From Thermoplasmatota archaeon (GTDB taxonomy: Archaea; Thermoplasmatota; Penumbrarchaeia; Penumbrarchaeales; Penumbrarchaeaceae), in assembly GCA_029762535.1 (NCBI GenBank), contig JARVGK010000020.1:1-54822 (forward strand): a stretch of 54,822 nt of DNA. Direction: 5' to 3'. The position numbers and the translations under genes are program-made. This document shows, piece by piece, positions 8,086 through 15,737 of this stretch. The first letter of the stretch is position 1, and each line of letters opens with the position of its first letter. A model generated the notes under the pieces. It was not told the DNA's origin, did no database searches, and saw only the letters and a program-made list of their open reading frames with translations.

Positions 8086-9582
8086 ATGCCAGGCAAAGAA
8101 CGAAAGGAGATCGAGGCATCCATACCGGTAGGGGCGGTCTTCGGCAACGTCGGGTCCTATTCCTTCAGGTGCGCTGTCATCGATGATACCCTGCGGGAAA
8201 TGGATCATGTCTCCTTCGAACACCCCACATGCGGCGAGGTGCTCGGGATCGTCTCATCGATCGAGCTGCAGTCTGACATGGGGCGAAATGAGGCTGCAAG
8301 CTCTGTGTATCGAAAAAAGGCGTCCACCACATGGACGGGAGTGGCAAAGATAGATGTGATCGGTTTCAGGGATCATAATTCCAATCTTTCAAGGCCGCTG
8401 ACGCCTGTACCCCCTTCGACCAAGGTCTTCAGGGCCTCGAGGACCTTTCTCTCCTCAGTTCTGGGGCTGGATGTCTTTAGGGAGAACGGAGCATACCTTG
8501 GCAAGGTCCAGAATTCCGACGTCGACGTCGTTCTGGACCCGGAGATATTGATACAAAAACACGTATCGATAATTGCGAAGACCGGCGCGGGAAAATCCTA
8601 TGCGTGCGGGGTCCTCATCGAGGAACTGTCAAAACACGACATACCCATTTTGATCATAGATCCGCACGGGGAGTATTCATCGATGATATCTCCCAACATC
8701 GACCCGGAGGAATACAGGAGAATGGGGCGCTTCGGGATCGATCCAAAGGGACTGGGGGGCAGAATAATGGAGTTCTCGATCGGAGCGGGATCTGGGGCCA
8801 CCCCCCTCGGATTGGACCCAAGGGCATTCAGGCCGGAGGAATTGCTGGAGCTTATCGGGATCAAGGCCGTGGGCCCGAACGCATCTATCCTTTACAACGC
8901 CTACCGAAAACTCAAGGCCGTGCTGGAAGAGGATTGGGACCTGTCGGACCTCTTGAGCGTGGTCGAGGCCGATCCCAGCATCGGAAAATGGGCGATCGCC
9001 TCAGGGCTTCAGCATATGGCATCTATGCCGATGTTCTCTGCCCCCAGGACACCACTTGGCGAGATAGTGAAGCGGGGGGCGATCTCGGTCGTTGACCTTA
9101 AGGAGGCGCCGCTCGACGTTCAGCAGATAGGGGTTGCGGCGTTGATGAAGAGGCTCTTTCAGGCGCGGAAGGAGGGGCTCATCCCACCCTTCATGCTCGT
9201 TGTGGAGGAGGCGCAGAACTTCTGCCCCCAGGGTTCGAGCACGATAACGTCCGAGGTCATGAGGGCCATCGCATCTGAGGGACGCAAGTTCGGCATGGGG
9301 TTATGCGTTCTCACCCAGAGGCCCGCCAGGATCGACAAGTCGGTCCTCTCCCAGTGTGGGACCCAGATAATATTGAAGGTCACGAACCCCAACGATCTTA
9401 AAGCCGTGATATCCTCAGTCGAGGGCCTGGACCCCAGGATGAGCGACGAGATCCAGATGCTACCGGTGGGACAGGCGATCATGGTGGGAGGAGGGATCGC
9501 TTTCCCCTTGATACTCGATATCAGGACAAGGCATACACGTCACGGCGGGGACTGCGTGAAATTCCTGCCGGAGCGGAATTGA
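8086..9582 (+). CDS. herA: HerA-like DNA translocase / ATPase
   Basis: HerA is a hexameric ATP-driven DNA pump that works with NurA, Mre11 and Rad50 in end resection. The 498-residue protein has an N-terminal HAS-barrel-like region. Walker A is AKTGAGKSY near residue 166 and Walker B is MLVVEEAQNF near residue 370. The sensor and arginine-finger region reads TQRPARIDKSVLSQCGTQ. IIDPHGEYSSM is also typical. No nurA, mre11 or rad50 is near, so it may be one of the stand-alone HerA/DUF87 paralogues. It is followed by a DUF357 gene 50 bases downstream that appears to have its own promoter. Confidence 0.88.
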   Translation: MPGKERKEIEASIPVGAVFGNVGSYSFRCAVIDDTLREMDHVSFEHPTCGEVLGIVSSIELQSDMGRNEAASSVYRKKASTTWTGVAKIDVIGFRDHNSNLSRPLTPVPPSTKVFRASRTFLSSVLGLDVFRENGAYLGKVQNSDVDVVLDPEILIQKHVSIIAKTGAGKSYACGVLIEELSKHDIPILIIDPHGEYSSMISPNIDPEEYRRMGRFGIDPKGLGGRIMEFSIGAGSGATPLGLDPRAFRPEELLELIGIKAVGPNASILYNAYRKLKAVLEEDWDLSDLLSVVEADPSIGKWAIASGLQHMASMPMFSAPRTPLGEIVKRGAISVVDLKEAPLDVQQIGVAALMKRLFQARKEGLIPPFMLVVEEAQNFCPQGSSTITSEVMRAIASEGRKFGMGLCVLTQRPARIDKSVLSQCGTQIILKVTNPNDLKAVISSVEGLDPRMSDEIQMLPVGQAIMVGGGIAFPLILDIRTRHTRHGGDCVKFLPERN

Positions 9583-9632
9583 GAGGGTTAATTATTAATC
9601 CGTAATAGGACCTTTATGAACCAGGGATCATC

Positions 9633-9932
9633 ATGGTCGATAACAATACGATCAGCGAGGAGAGGATGAGAAAATACCTCGAGACCACCTCCAGGGCGCT
9701 GTCCATGATCAAGATCGCATCGCCTCCGAGATCCCATTTCTTCAGGCTTGCTGAGGATTTTCTGAACATGGCGAAATCCTATCATACCGATGCGGTCTCG
9801 TTCGCTAGGGAGGGAAACTATGTCAACGCCTATGGGGCTGTGAACTACGCCCATGGTTGGCTGGATGCCGGGGCCCGATTGGGGCTGTTCGATGTGAACG
9901 AGGACGATCAGCTCTTTACGCTCGCGGAATGA
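9633..9932 (+). CDS. DUF357 family protein
   Basis: This 99-residue all-helical protein matches DUF357 (COG1711), an archaeal family. The tell-tale segment is NYVNAYGAVNYAHGWLDAGARLGLF, which I read in two halves around residues 65-90, preceded by FFRLAEDFLNMAKSYHTDA. The function is unknown. A TATA-like GGTTAATTATTAATCC lies at 9585-9600. It is the last gene before the tRNA-Arg repeat region. Confidence 0.85.
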   Translation: MVDNNTISEERMRKYLETTSRALSMIKIASPPRSHFFRLAEDFLNMAKSYHTDAVSFAREGNYVNAYGAVNYAHGWLDAGARLGLFDVNEDDQLFTLAE

Positions 9933-9966
9933 ATTCGAACTATCATTCACGAATAATCAAAATAGT

Positions 9967-10107
9967 GGACCCATGGGGATTCGATGCTTAGAAAATCCCT
10001 ACGGATTTTCCGCATCTTGGGACCCAACAAGATAAATGATCGTTCAAGGTCCCAAGAACCAAGGTTCGAATCCAAATGTACATTGTTCTTGAAAATAATT
10101 AGAAAGC
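9967..10107. repeat. 141-bp tandem repeat, copy 1
   Basis: The unit starts with GGACCCATGGGGATTCGA (9967-9984), identical to the 3' end of the adjacent tRNA-Arg gene. It then has a hairpin GAAAATCC-CTAC-GGATTTTC and a longer-range stem CTTGGGACC / GGTCCCAAG. The same unit follows directly as copy 2 with about five base differences. Because 141 is a multiple of three, false open frames run through both copies. Confidence 0.9.
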
Positions 10108-10248
10108 GGACCCATGGGGATTCGATGCTTAGAAAATCCCTACGGATTTTCTGCATCTTGGGACCCGCCATGATCAATGATCGTTCAAGGTCCCAAGAAC
10201 CAAGGTTCGAATCCAAATGTACATTGTTCTTGAAAATAATTAGAAAGC
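10108..10248. repeat. 141-bp tandem repeat, copy 2
   Basis: This is the second copy of the unit, again opening with the 18-base tRNA-Arg 3' end (10108-10125). A third occurrence of the 18 bases at 10249-10266 is the tRNA itself. The three cores are spaced by exactly 141 bases, as expected for serial insertion at, or tandem duplication of, a tRNA attachment site. Confidence 0.9.
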
Positions 10249-10321
10249 GGACCCATGGGGATTCGAACCCCAGTCTTCAGCTCCGGAGGCTAATAGGATA
10301 TCCAGGCTACCCTATGGGTCC
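10248..10321 (-). tRNA. tRNA-Arg(CCG)
   Basis: On the minus strand a full cloverleaf can be drawn: acceptor GGACCCA/TGGGTCC, anticodon stem TTAGC/GCTGA, loop CTCCGGA with anticodon CCG, and T-arm TGGGG-TTCGAAT-CCCCA. It reads the Arg codon CGG. CCA is not encoded, as the gene is followed by CTT. A minus-strand TATA box GTTTATAG lies about 36 bases upstream at 10354-10361. Its 3' end is repeated twice more downstream and its 5' half once upstream. Confidence 0.92.
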
Positions 10322-10353
10322 ATGTCGGTTTGTAGTCCGAATGTAATGAGGAC

Positions 10354-10361
10354 TATAAACC
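10354..10361 (-). promoter_or_regulatory. TATA box of tRNA-Arg(CCG)
   Basis: GTTTATAG on the minus strand lies about 36 bases before the tRNA 5' end, a normal distance for an archaeal tRNA promoter with a short leader. Confidence 0.5.
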
Positions 10362-10435
10362 TTTACATGGTGATTAATAGGCTGGATAGACGGCCAAAGC
10401 CACTTTCGGGGCGGGGATAAATAATCTCTGTACGG

Positions 10436-10458
10436 AGGCCGGATCGGGGATCCGGCCT
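10436..10458. repeat. 10-bp perfect hairpin after rps27ae
   Basis: AGGCCGGATC and GATCCGGCCT form a perfect stem around GGG. It lies downstream of the minus-strand ribosomal operon that ends at 10495, so it may help end or process that transcript. It touches the tRNA-Arg 5' fragment at 10459. Confidence 0.7.
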
Positions 10459-10483
10459 TAGGATATCCAGGCTACCCTATGGG
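10459..10483 (-). repeat. 25-base copy of the tRNA-Arg 5' half
   Basis: These 25 bases are identical to 10294-10318 inside the tRNA-Arg gene, covering most of the acceptor strand and D-arm, in the same orientation. The rest of the tRNA is missing. It is either a remnant of a second tRNA-Arg copy or a scar of recombination at the tRNA. Confidence 0.85.
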
Positions 10484-10494
10484 ATCCCACGGGA

Positions 10495-10641
10495 TCATTT
10501 CTTCTTGAACTCGGTAAAACCACATTTACCGCAGGAAAACCTGTCCTCATGATCGGCGAGGAAGGATCCCTCGCATTTGGGGCAGAACTTCCTATTCCTT
10601 GTAAGTTGACCTTCTTTGATCTCATAATGTTCCTTCGACAA
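10495..10641 (-). CDS. rps27ae: Small ribosomal subunit protein S27ae
   Basis: The 48-residue protein contains [18 protein letters not shown] and [14 protein letters not shown], the zinc-ribbon pattern of S27ae with two CxxC pairs. It starts with TTG at 10641, with GAGGTG seven bases upstream; no ATG is available in frame before the conserved region. Its start lies within ten bases of the end of rps24e, so it is co-transcribed and last in the rpo7 operon. The length and C-terminus are normal for archaea. Confidence 0.9.
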   Translation of the reverse strand: MSKEHYEIKEGQLTRNRKFCPKCEGSFLADHEDRFSCGKCGFTEFKKK

Positions 10642-10651
10642 TGAACCCACC

Positions 10652-10951
10652 TCACTTCTTCTTCTCCTTCTCTATCAGCTTGTTCCTGAGAAGGATATGC
10701 TTCTCCTCCACATACTTGGCCCTATCGAGGCTCTTGTATATCTTGGCATATCCCCTTGTCTCGCCCTTGCCGAACTCACCTTCGAACGAATCGATAACAA
10801 GGGTCTCCTTGGAGAGCTTCAATTCCTCCTTTAGCGCATCCTTCACAGCGCTCCTTGCCGGGGTCGTTTCCCCCTGATGCTTCACCTTGAAATCCACCTC
10901 GATGCGCTCGAGCGTCTGATTGTCATGCTTCTTCAATATCTCTATCTCCAT
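10652..10951 (-). CDS. rps24e: Small ribosomal subunit protein S24e
   Basis: The 99-residue protein shows the S24e pattern: LLRRE-like opening [11 protein letters not shown], then [15 protein letters not shown] and [15 protein letters not shown], with a lysine-rich end. It lies between the dephospho-CoA kinase and rps27ae in the conserved euryarchaeal operon, with four bases to the upstream gene. Confidence 0.93.
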   Translation of the reverse strand: MEIEILKKHDNQTLERIEVDFKVKHQGETTPARSAVKDALKEELKLSKETLVIDSFEGEFGKGETRGYAKIYKSLDRAKYVEEKHILLRNKLIEKEKKK

Positions 10952-10955
10952 CCGA

Positions 10956-11474
10956 TCACACCTCCATCTCGCGGAGCATATCCTTGACCTTTATCTTGAT
11001 AGCCTTATCCACGTTAACAACAACTAAACCAGCATCAGGTTGTCCGTAAACCACGGTCCCTCCTACCGGTAGAAGATCTATACAAGGGAGAGTTGCCAGA
11101 TCCTCCTCTCCATCCACATCGATCAGTATCGGGCCATTCCTCTCGTCATCGACGATTATATTTCTCATCGATTCAATAATGGCCTTCATAAGCTCAGGAC
11201 CGATGATGCCCGCCCCGTTCTTGACCTTGAGGGTCTTCCAGGGCTCCACCATGAGTGTGGGGATCTCCCTGCCTCTCTTGGTGTGATTGTCCACAAGTAT
11301 AATATCGGGTATGAAACCCATTCTGGTCATGACCGATGCCGTGACATCGCCCACTAGTACGAGCGGCCTGGTTATGATATCCTCCATTCGGCCTCTGGTC
11401 CTTTCCTCGTTGGGGATTAGGATCCCCAAAGGAAGTTTCAATTCGGACCTTAGATGATTGGTCAGTACATACAT
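10956..11474 (-). CDS. GTP-dependent dephospho-CoA kinase
   Basis: This 172-residue protein is the archaeal DUF359 family, shown in Thermococcus to phosphorylate dephospho-CoA with GTP as the last step of coenzyme A synthesis. Conserved pieces are LKLPLGILI near the start, VLVGDVTASVM, IILVDNHTKR and the acid-rich ILIDVDGEEDLATLP. The position between spt4 and rps24e is conserved in many euryarchaea. It starts with ATG 11 bases after spt4. Confidence 0.92.
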   Translation of the reverse strand: MYVLTNHLRSELKLPLGILIPNEERTRGRMEDIITRPLVLVGDVTASVMTRMGFIPDIILVDNHTKRGREIPTLMVEPWKTLKVKNGAGIIGPELMKAIIESMRNIIVDDERNGPILIDVDGEEDLATLPCIDLLPVGGTVVYGQPDAGLVVVNVDKAIKIKVKDMLREMEV

Positions 11475-11484
11475 CGAAGATACC

Positions 11485-11664
11485 TCATCTCACCTTGAGG
11501 GCGTATTTCCCATTGCCCTTGATCCCCATATGCCTCGCTACTTCCGACTGGGTATGATCAACGATGACGATCATTCCCTGCCATTCCTTGGAGACCTCCC
11601 CCCCACAGCTAGGACAACTTTCCTGTTCTGTCAGCATCATGCATTTCTTGCAGGCGAGCATCAT
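11485..11664 (-). CDS. spt4: Transcription elongation factor Spt4 (RpoE'')
   Basis: Spt4 is the small zinc protein that pairs with Spt5 on RNA polymerase. The sequence has ACKKC and CPSCGG zinc ligands and the end HMGIKGNGKYALKVR. I take the ATG at 11664; a GTG at 11670 and an ATG at 11661 are also possible. The rpo7 stop codon overlaps this start region, so the two are translationally coupled. Confidence 0.92.
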   Translation of the reverse strand: MMLACKKCMMLTEQESCPSCGGEVSKEWQGMIVIVDHTQSEVARHMGIKGNGKYALKVR

Positions 11665-11666
11665 GA

Positions 11667-12257
11667 TCACTTCTTTTTCTTTTTCGTTTCCTCTTCTTCG
11701 GGATTGGTATCCTTAAGGTGATCCTCGTCCAGCCACTCCAGCTTTCCAAGACCGCCCTGCCTCATGGTCAGGCCGATCCTGCTTTCGCGAGGGGACCTCT
11801 CGTTCATTGACATGGAGACGATCCTTGCCCTCACCTTGTCCCCCACCCTGAGATCCCTCTTCGAGTCCTTTCCCAAAAGGCGCATGTTGCCAAGGTCGAC
11901 ATCGATATGGTCATCCATTACCTGGCTGATATGGACCAATCCGTCGAGGGGGCCGAACCTGACGAAGGCTCCGAACTTCAGGATCTCCACCACCGACCCC
12001 TCAATTACCTCATGAAGGTGGGGCTGAAAAGCCAGAGCGTTGAAACCTACGCGCTGGAATACGGCGCCATCCCCGTGAACTATACGGCCTTCGCCCTCCC
12101 TCTTAACATCGGTTACCTGGATGGCTAGCCTGTTCTCTCCGTCCATCTTTCCCTCGAAGTTCTTCCTTGTCAGGAAATTTGCAACTACATCGGGATCCTT
12201 CCCGAGATAATGCGGGGGGATTCGAATGACGTCCTCACGGTAGATCAACTTGTACAT
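11667..12257 (-). CDS. rpo7: RNA polymerase subunit Rpo7 (RpoE')
   Basis: Rpo7 forms the stalk of archaeal RNA polymerase with Rpo4. The protein starts MYKLIYREDVIRIPP and has an S1 RNA-binding domain from about residue 80 (EGSVVEILKFGAFVRFGPLDGLVH). Its 196 residues fit the family. The C-terminus is a charged, lysine-rich tail. It heads the operon rpo7-spt4-DPCK-rps24e-rps27ae. A GGAG site precedes the ATG. Confidence 0.95.
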   Translation of the reverse strand: MYKLIYREDVIRIPPHYLGKDPDVVANFLTRKNFEGKMDGENRLAIQVTDVKREGEGRIVHGDGAVFQRVGFNALAFQPHLHEVIEGSVVEILKFGAFVRFGPLDGLVHISQVMDDHIDVDLGNMRLLGKDSKRDLRVGDKVRARIVSMSMNERSPRESRIGLTMRQGGLGKLEWLDEDHLKDTNPEEEETKKKKK

Positions 12258-12377
12258 GCCGAACTACTCCTGCATGGTTTTATTCCCCGTCCGTATAGAA
12301 TCCAATATAGGATATGAGCGGGGTGGAGTTGGGTTAAACTGGTTCTCCTTTATAATGATTATCATTAGGACATCCTA

Positions 12378-13439
12378 TCATATAGAGAGGAGGGAGTCCC
12401 CGTCCCAAGTATATCTCCTACCCTTGCGTGGCTTGCCCTCCCTCCTCTCCATTACCGCGCCTGCAATCAACGGTAGGGCAACGGATAGTTCCACATGCGC
12501 CATGGTATGCGTCGCCTCGGCCAGGATCTTGCCCCAGGACTGTGCCTCTCCAAGGGTCGATCCGGACAATCCCCCCCACTCGGCCCTATCCATTGTTATC
12601 TGGAATGCGTATTCATGCCCGTCCTGCTCGCCGTAGAGCATGTCGGCCATAACCACCGCATCGTTTATGTAGTTCTTAGGCACCCCTCCTCCAAGGTATA
12701 CCGCCCCGGTGCCTGAAGACATATGGACTATCTGGGCGATCTCGTAGTTATCCCGGATCGTATCGAGGAGGAATACATCGGATGAGGGCTTCCCCTCGTC
12801 CCTGGCCCTCTTGTAGGCGGTCGCGAGGCCAATACCTATGGACGAGTCCGCGATCGCGGGACAATAGACCGGAACGCCGCGGGAATGGGCGGCCCCCAGA
12901 ATGGAATCCGGATCGTTGATGCACCTTGACCCGAGGATCGACAGGAACTCCCTGGTCGAGTATCTGCCCCCTCCGATCTCCTCCATGATCCTGCCGATGA
13001 ATACATCCGTCTCCCTGAATTTGTCCTCGTCCACATAAGTATCGTAGATCCTGTCTATCATATAGGAATGAAGGAGAACATCGTCAGAGTTAGGATCGCC
13101 CCTGTAATGCCGGTAACCCCGGGCCTGATAGAAATCCTGATAGACGATCGCACCAGTGGTGACCACAACATCGACATAGCCACTGCGTATCAGGTCGGAT
13201 ACGATCTTCCTGAGACCCGCGGCCACCATAGCACCGGACAATCCCATCAATATCGAGAACTCTCCTTCATGGTCGAGCATGCGCTCGTAGATGGACAGGC
13301 ATTGGGAAAGCCTCCTTGCCTGAAAGGACGTGTTCGCGAACCCCTCCATGAGTTGTCCGATCGTCACTTTATCGGATACGTCCAGCATACGAATGGGTGT
13401 CATTAAAAGGTCATCCCTGGTAGGGACATCGTCGGTCAT
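12378..13439 (-). CDS. Deoxyhypusine-synthase paralogue, operon with pdaD
   Basis: Deoxyhypusine synthase moves an aminobutyl group from spermidine to a lysine of aIF5A through an enzyme-lysine imine. This 353-residue member keeps that lysine, Lys304 in QSWGKI, and the motifs MGLSGAMVAAGLR, VDVVVTTGA and YLGGGVPKNY. It differs from the canonical copy at 35162-36160, which has FLSFPACIMSTGLRG and VEWDGSLSGARV. It follows the arginine decarboxylase gene by nine bases, so the two are co-expressed. The link to agmatine synthesis suggests that it may use agmatine or make another polyamine conjugate. The substrate is not shown by the sequence. Confidence 0.85.
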   Translation of the reverse strand: MTDDVPTRDDLLMTPIRMLDVSDKVTIGQLMEGFANTSFQARRLSQCLSIYERMLDHEGEFSILMGLSGAMVAAGLRKIVSDLIRSGYVDVVVTTGAIVYQDFYQARGYRHYRGDPNSDDVLLHSYMIDRIYDTYVDEDKFRETDVFIGRIMEEIGGGRYSTREFLSILGSRCINDPDSILGAAHSRGVPVYCPAIADSSIGIGLATAYKRARDEGKPSSDVFLLDTIRDNYEIAQIVHMSSGTGAVYLGGGVPKNYINDAVVMADMLYGEQDGHEYAFQITMDRAEWGGLSGSTLGEAQSWGKILAEATHTMAHVELSVALPLIAGAVMERREGKPRKGRRYTWDGDSLLSI

Positions 13440-13448
13440 CGGTCCACC

Positions 13449-14009
13449 TCATGGAACGAAGACGGCGGCGGTGATGACAGTGGTCCATCTTCCATCGCGG
13501 TCCCCTTCGGCGAATTGGGTTATGTTCATCGTATTGACTATCCTTCCATCAATTCGGAATATCTCCCTCTTCTGGTCGTAATTCGAATCCACATCGAAAG
13601 GTATTCCAAGCGTGGATGCGAGCATTTCCGCGGCCAGGTCCTCAGCGTAATCTCCCGCGAACTTCTCCGATTGCCCGAAAGAGTAATGCTCGGATAGATA
13701 TCCGTAATGCTCCCTGTCCTGGGGTATGGCTATGCCGACCGAGGCCGCCATATGCCTTCCAGGTTCGTTCGATTCCGCGCGGCTCATTACGCAAAAGACT
13801 ATCTGACCGCTGTTGAGCTGCTTCAACCCTTCGTCCTTGCTGATTATCACACAGTTGGGAGGGAAGATCGAAGAAACGTGAACCAAGTTGAAGTTCTGTA
13901 TCCCGGCATCCCTCAGGGCCAATTCGAAGCTAGCGAGCTTTTCCCTGTGGACCCCGACCCCCTTGGTCAGGAACAATCTGTTTGGTGTGAATCCTACATG
14001 GTCCGCCAT
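13449..14009 (-). CDS. pdaD: Pyruvoyl-dependent arginine decarboxylase
   Basis: This enzyme makes agmatine from arginine and cuts itself to form a pyruvoyl cofactor. The cleavage site is Ser46-Ser47 in VHVSSIFPP, and FCVMSRAESNEPGR is also typical. The 186-residue length is slightly longer than classic 160-residue forms. It is first in an operon with a deoxyhypusine-synthase paralogue. A minus-strand TTTTAAATAT at 14031-14040 is about 26 bases before the ATG, so the message appears leaderless. Its product agmatine is also the substrate of TiaS at 36157-37566. Confidence 0.93.
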   Translation of the reverse strand: MADHVGFTPNRLFLTKGVGVHREKLASFELALRDAGIQNFNLVHVSSIFPPNCVIISKDEGLKQLNSGQIVFCVMSRAESNEPGRHMAASVGIAIPQDREHYGYLSEHYSFGQSEKFAGDYAEDLAAEMLASTLGIPFDVDSNYDQKREIFRIDGRIVNTMNITQFAEGDRDGRWTTVITAAVFVP

Positions 14010-14030
14010 GAGCGCCGATATCAGTTTTTG

Positions 14031-14040
14031 ATATTTAAAA
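14031..14040 (-). promoter_or_regulatory. TATA box of pdaD
   Basis: TTTTAAATAT on the minus strand is centred about 26 bases before the pdaD ATG at 14009, consistent with a leaderless transcript. Confidence 0.5.
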
Positions 14041-14129
14041 GTTTAATGGATATGGAAAAGGCGATGAGAGTGGAAGGTGTTCTAAACCTATGCCGCCTTA
14101 ATTGTTGCAGATCACTTGCGGTATGCTAA

Positions 14130-14138
14130 TTTTATATA
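14130..14138 (+). promoter_or_regulatory. TATA box of rpl10e
   Basis: TTTTATATA gives an expected start of transcription near 14160, leaving about 40 bases of leader with a strong AGGTGATC ribosome binding site at 14187-14194. Confidence 0.55.
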
Positions 14139-14197
14139 GGACCTCTTTATTAGTGGGCGGACACGGGATATGTCCTGACATATGATAGGTGATCACC

Positions 14198-14698
14198 ATG
14201 ACTAGAAAACCAGCAAGGATGTACCGGAAGATCACAGGGCCGGCGTACACCCGAAGGGAATATATGGGAGGTGTGCCAGCATCGAGGATCACCCAGTTCG
14301 TCATGGGCAACTCCAAGGGCTCTTTCCCAATGGAATACCGATTGGTCGCCAAAGAACAGTGCCAGATCAGGCATATGGCCTTAGAGGCCGCTCGTATCGC
14401 AGCGAACAAACACATCCAGAAGAGGGCCGGGGCCCAGAATTACAAATTGGTCATCAATGTCATCCCACACCACATACTCAGGGAGAACAAGCAGGCCACC
14501 GGGGCTGGAGCGGATAGAGTGTCGCAGGGTATGAGAAAATCTTTCGGTAAGAACATAGGAAGCGCTGCGAGAGTGAGGGCAGGCCAGCTCGTCATGTTCC
14601 TACAGACCAACCCGAACATGGAGCTTCCGGCAAAGGAGGCTCTCAGGAAGGCCTCCATGAAGCTTCCGACACCTGCATCCATAGTCAAAGTTATATGA
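14198..14698 (+). CDS. rpl10e: Large ribosomal subunit protein L10e
   Basis: The 166-residue protein is the archaeal and eukaryotic L10e (bacterial L16) family, seen from RKPARMYRKITGPAYTRREY and PHHILRENKQATGAGADR. It sits near the peptidyl-transferase and tRNA sites of the 50S subunit. The ATG at 14198 has AGGTGATC four bases upstream; a GTG at 14189 overlaps that site and is less likely. It has its own TATA box and is divergent from pdaD. Confidence 0.96.
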   Translation: MTRKPARMYRKITGPAYTRREYMGGVPASRITQFVMGNSKGSFPMEYRLVAKEQCQIRHMALEAARIAANKHIQKRAGAQNYKLVINVIPHHILRENKQATGAGADRVSQGMRKSFGKNIGSAARVRAGQLVMFLQTNPNMELPAKEALRKASMKLPTPASIVKVI

Positions 14699-14776
14699 TT
14701 TTTATATGAGCGGGGATAATTATTCATTGAATGTACGGATTACTCCTTATGCCGTGACATTCATGGAGAAAATATT

Positions 14777-15142
14777 ATGAAAGAGCAGTTCCAGAACAAG
14801 CTGGTGATAGCTGTGAGGTCGGATCTCAAGCTCTCGCCCGGAAAACTAGCTGTCCAGGTCGCACACGCATCGGTGAGCTGTGCTCTGGAAACGAAGAGTA
14901 AAAAGGGGAGATGGTTCAAGGATTGGTACAGGGAGGGGCAAAAGAAGGTCGTTGTCAAGGTTGCCGATAAAGAAGCGCTCTTCGAGCTCCTGGCCTTCGC
15001 TTCGGAACTCGGGATCATCGCTTCCCTGATCAAGGATGCCGGGCTCACCGAAATAGATCCGGGAACGGTCACATGCCTGGGTATCGGGCCCGCGCCTGTG
15101 GTCGAGATCGATAAGGTAACGGGGGCCCTGCCCCTGCTATAG
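14777..15142 (+). CDS. pth2: Peptidyl-tRNA hydrolase, archaeal type (Pth2)
   Basis: Pth2 releases peptides from peptidyl-tRNA dropped by ribosomes. The family pattern is clear: KLVIAVRSDLKLSPGKLAVQVAHASV near the start (two segments), GQKKVVVKV, then LIKDAGLTEIDPGT and CLGIGPAP. Its 121 residues are the usual size. A TATA-like TTTTTATATG is at 14699-14708, about 70 bases upstream. The DUF99 gene follows after ten bases. Confidence 0.95.
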   Translation: MKEQFQNKLVIAVRSDLKLSPGKLAVQVAHASVSCALETKSKKGRWFKDWYREGQKKVVVKVADKEALFELLAFASELGIIASLIKDAGLTEIDPGTVTCLGIGPAPVVEIDKVTGALPLL

Positions 15143-15152
15143 GAGGACTTCT

Positions 15153-15737
15153 ATGAAGCACCTCAAAGACCATTTGAGGATCATGGGGGTGGACGATGCG
15201 CCGTATCGGCGAGGGTCCGCAAAGACCATGGTGGTTTTGACCATTTGCCGTCTCGATGGTTACCTCGAGGGGGTCCTGACCGCCCGGATCACAACTGATG
15301 GCGATGATTCCGCGTCGGCCATAGGCAACGCGCTCTTGCGCAGTCGTTTCGCCGAACAGGTGAGGTATATAATATCCGACGGAGGTTGTCTCGGGGGCTT
15401 CAACGTACTGGACCTCGGAGAGCTGAACAGGATCACCGGCATACCCGTGATTACCTCCTCGGATGAGGAGCCGGACCCGCCCTCGTTCGAAAAAGCCCTG
15501 AAAAAAGCTGTCCCGGATTGGGAGAGAAGGCTTGAACTCATAAAAGAATACCCTCCAGCCCCCTTGGTCATCGATGGAAGGACGATCTTTATCAGATCGT
15601 GCGGAACTTCAGCTGAGGAGGCCTCGACCGTCGTATCCAGGTCCATTGTCCACGGAAAGGTAACGGAACCTGTCAGGATGGCCCATATCATTGCGGGCGC
15701 TCTATTCAAGGACGGAGGCGGTACAGATGACCTATGA
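15153..15737 (+). CDS. DUF99 family protein
   Basis: This 194-residue protein belongs to the archaeal DUF99 (UPF0215) family, recognised from GVDDAPYRR at the start, IISDGGCLGGFNVLDL and the LPVI-like GIPVITSS. The family is distantly related to endonuclease V, but its activity is not established. It follows pth2 by ten bases and overlaps the start of the riboflavin kinase gene by 11 bases, so the three are probably one operon. Confidence 0.88.
   Translation: MKHLKDHLRIMGVDDAPYRRGSAKTMVVLTICRLDGYLEGVLTARITTDGDDSASAIGNALLRSRFAEQVRYIISDGGCLGGFNVLDLGELNRITGIPVITSSDEEPDPPSFEKALKKAVPDWERRLELIKEYPPAPLVIDGRTIFIRSCGTSAEEASTVVSRSIVHGKVTEPVRMAHIIAGALFKDGGGTDDL

Noticed and set aside
10051..10085. Second tRNA on the plus strand suggested by GGTTCGAATCC
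   Set aside because: The bases around the motif do not form a T-stem or acceptor, and it recurs only as part of the 141-bp repeat.
9967..10248. Possible CRISPR array
   Set aside because: There are only two 141-bp units, without unique spacers, and they start with tRNA sequence.
9947..10346. Long open frames on both strands through the tRNA-Arg repeats
   Set aside because: The 141-bp repeat is a multiple of three, so stop-free frames repeat by chance, and both run into the tRNA gene.
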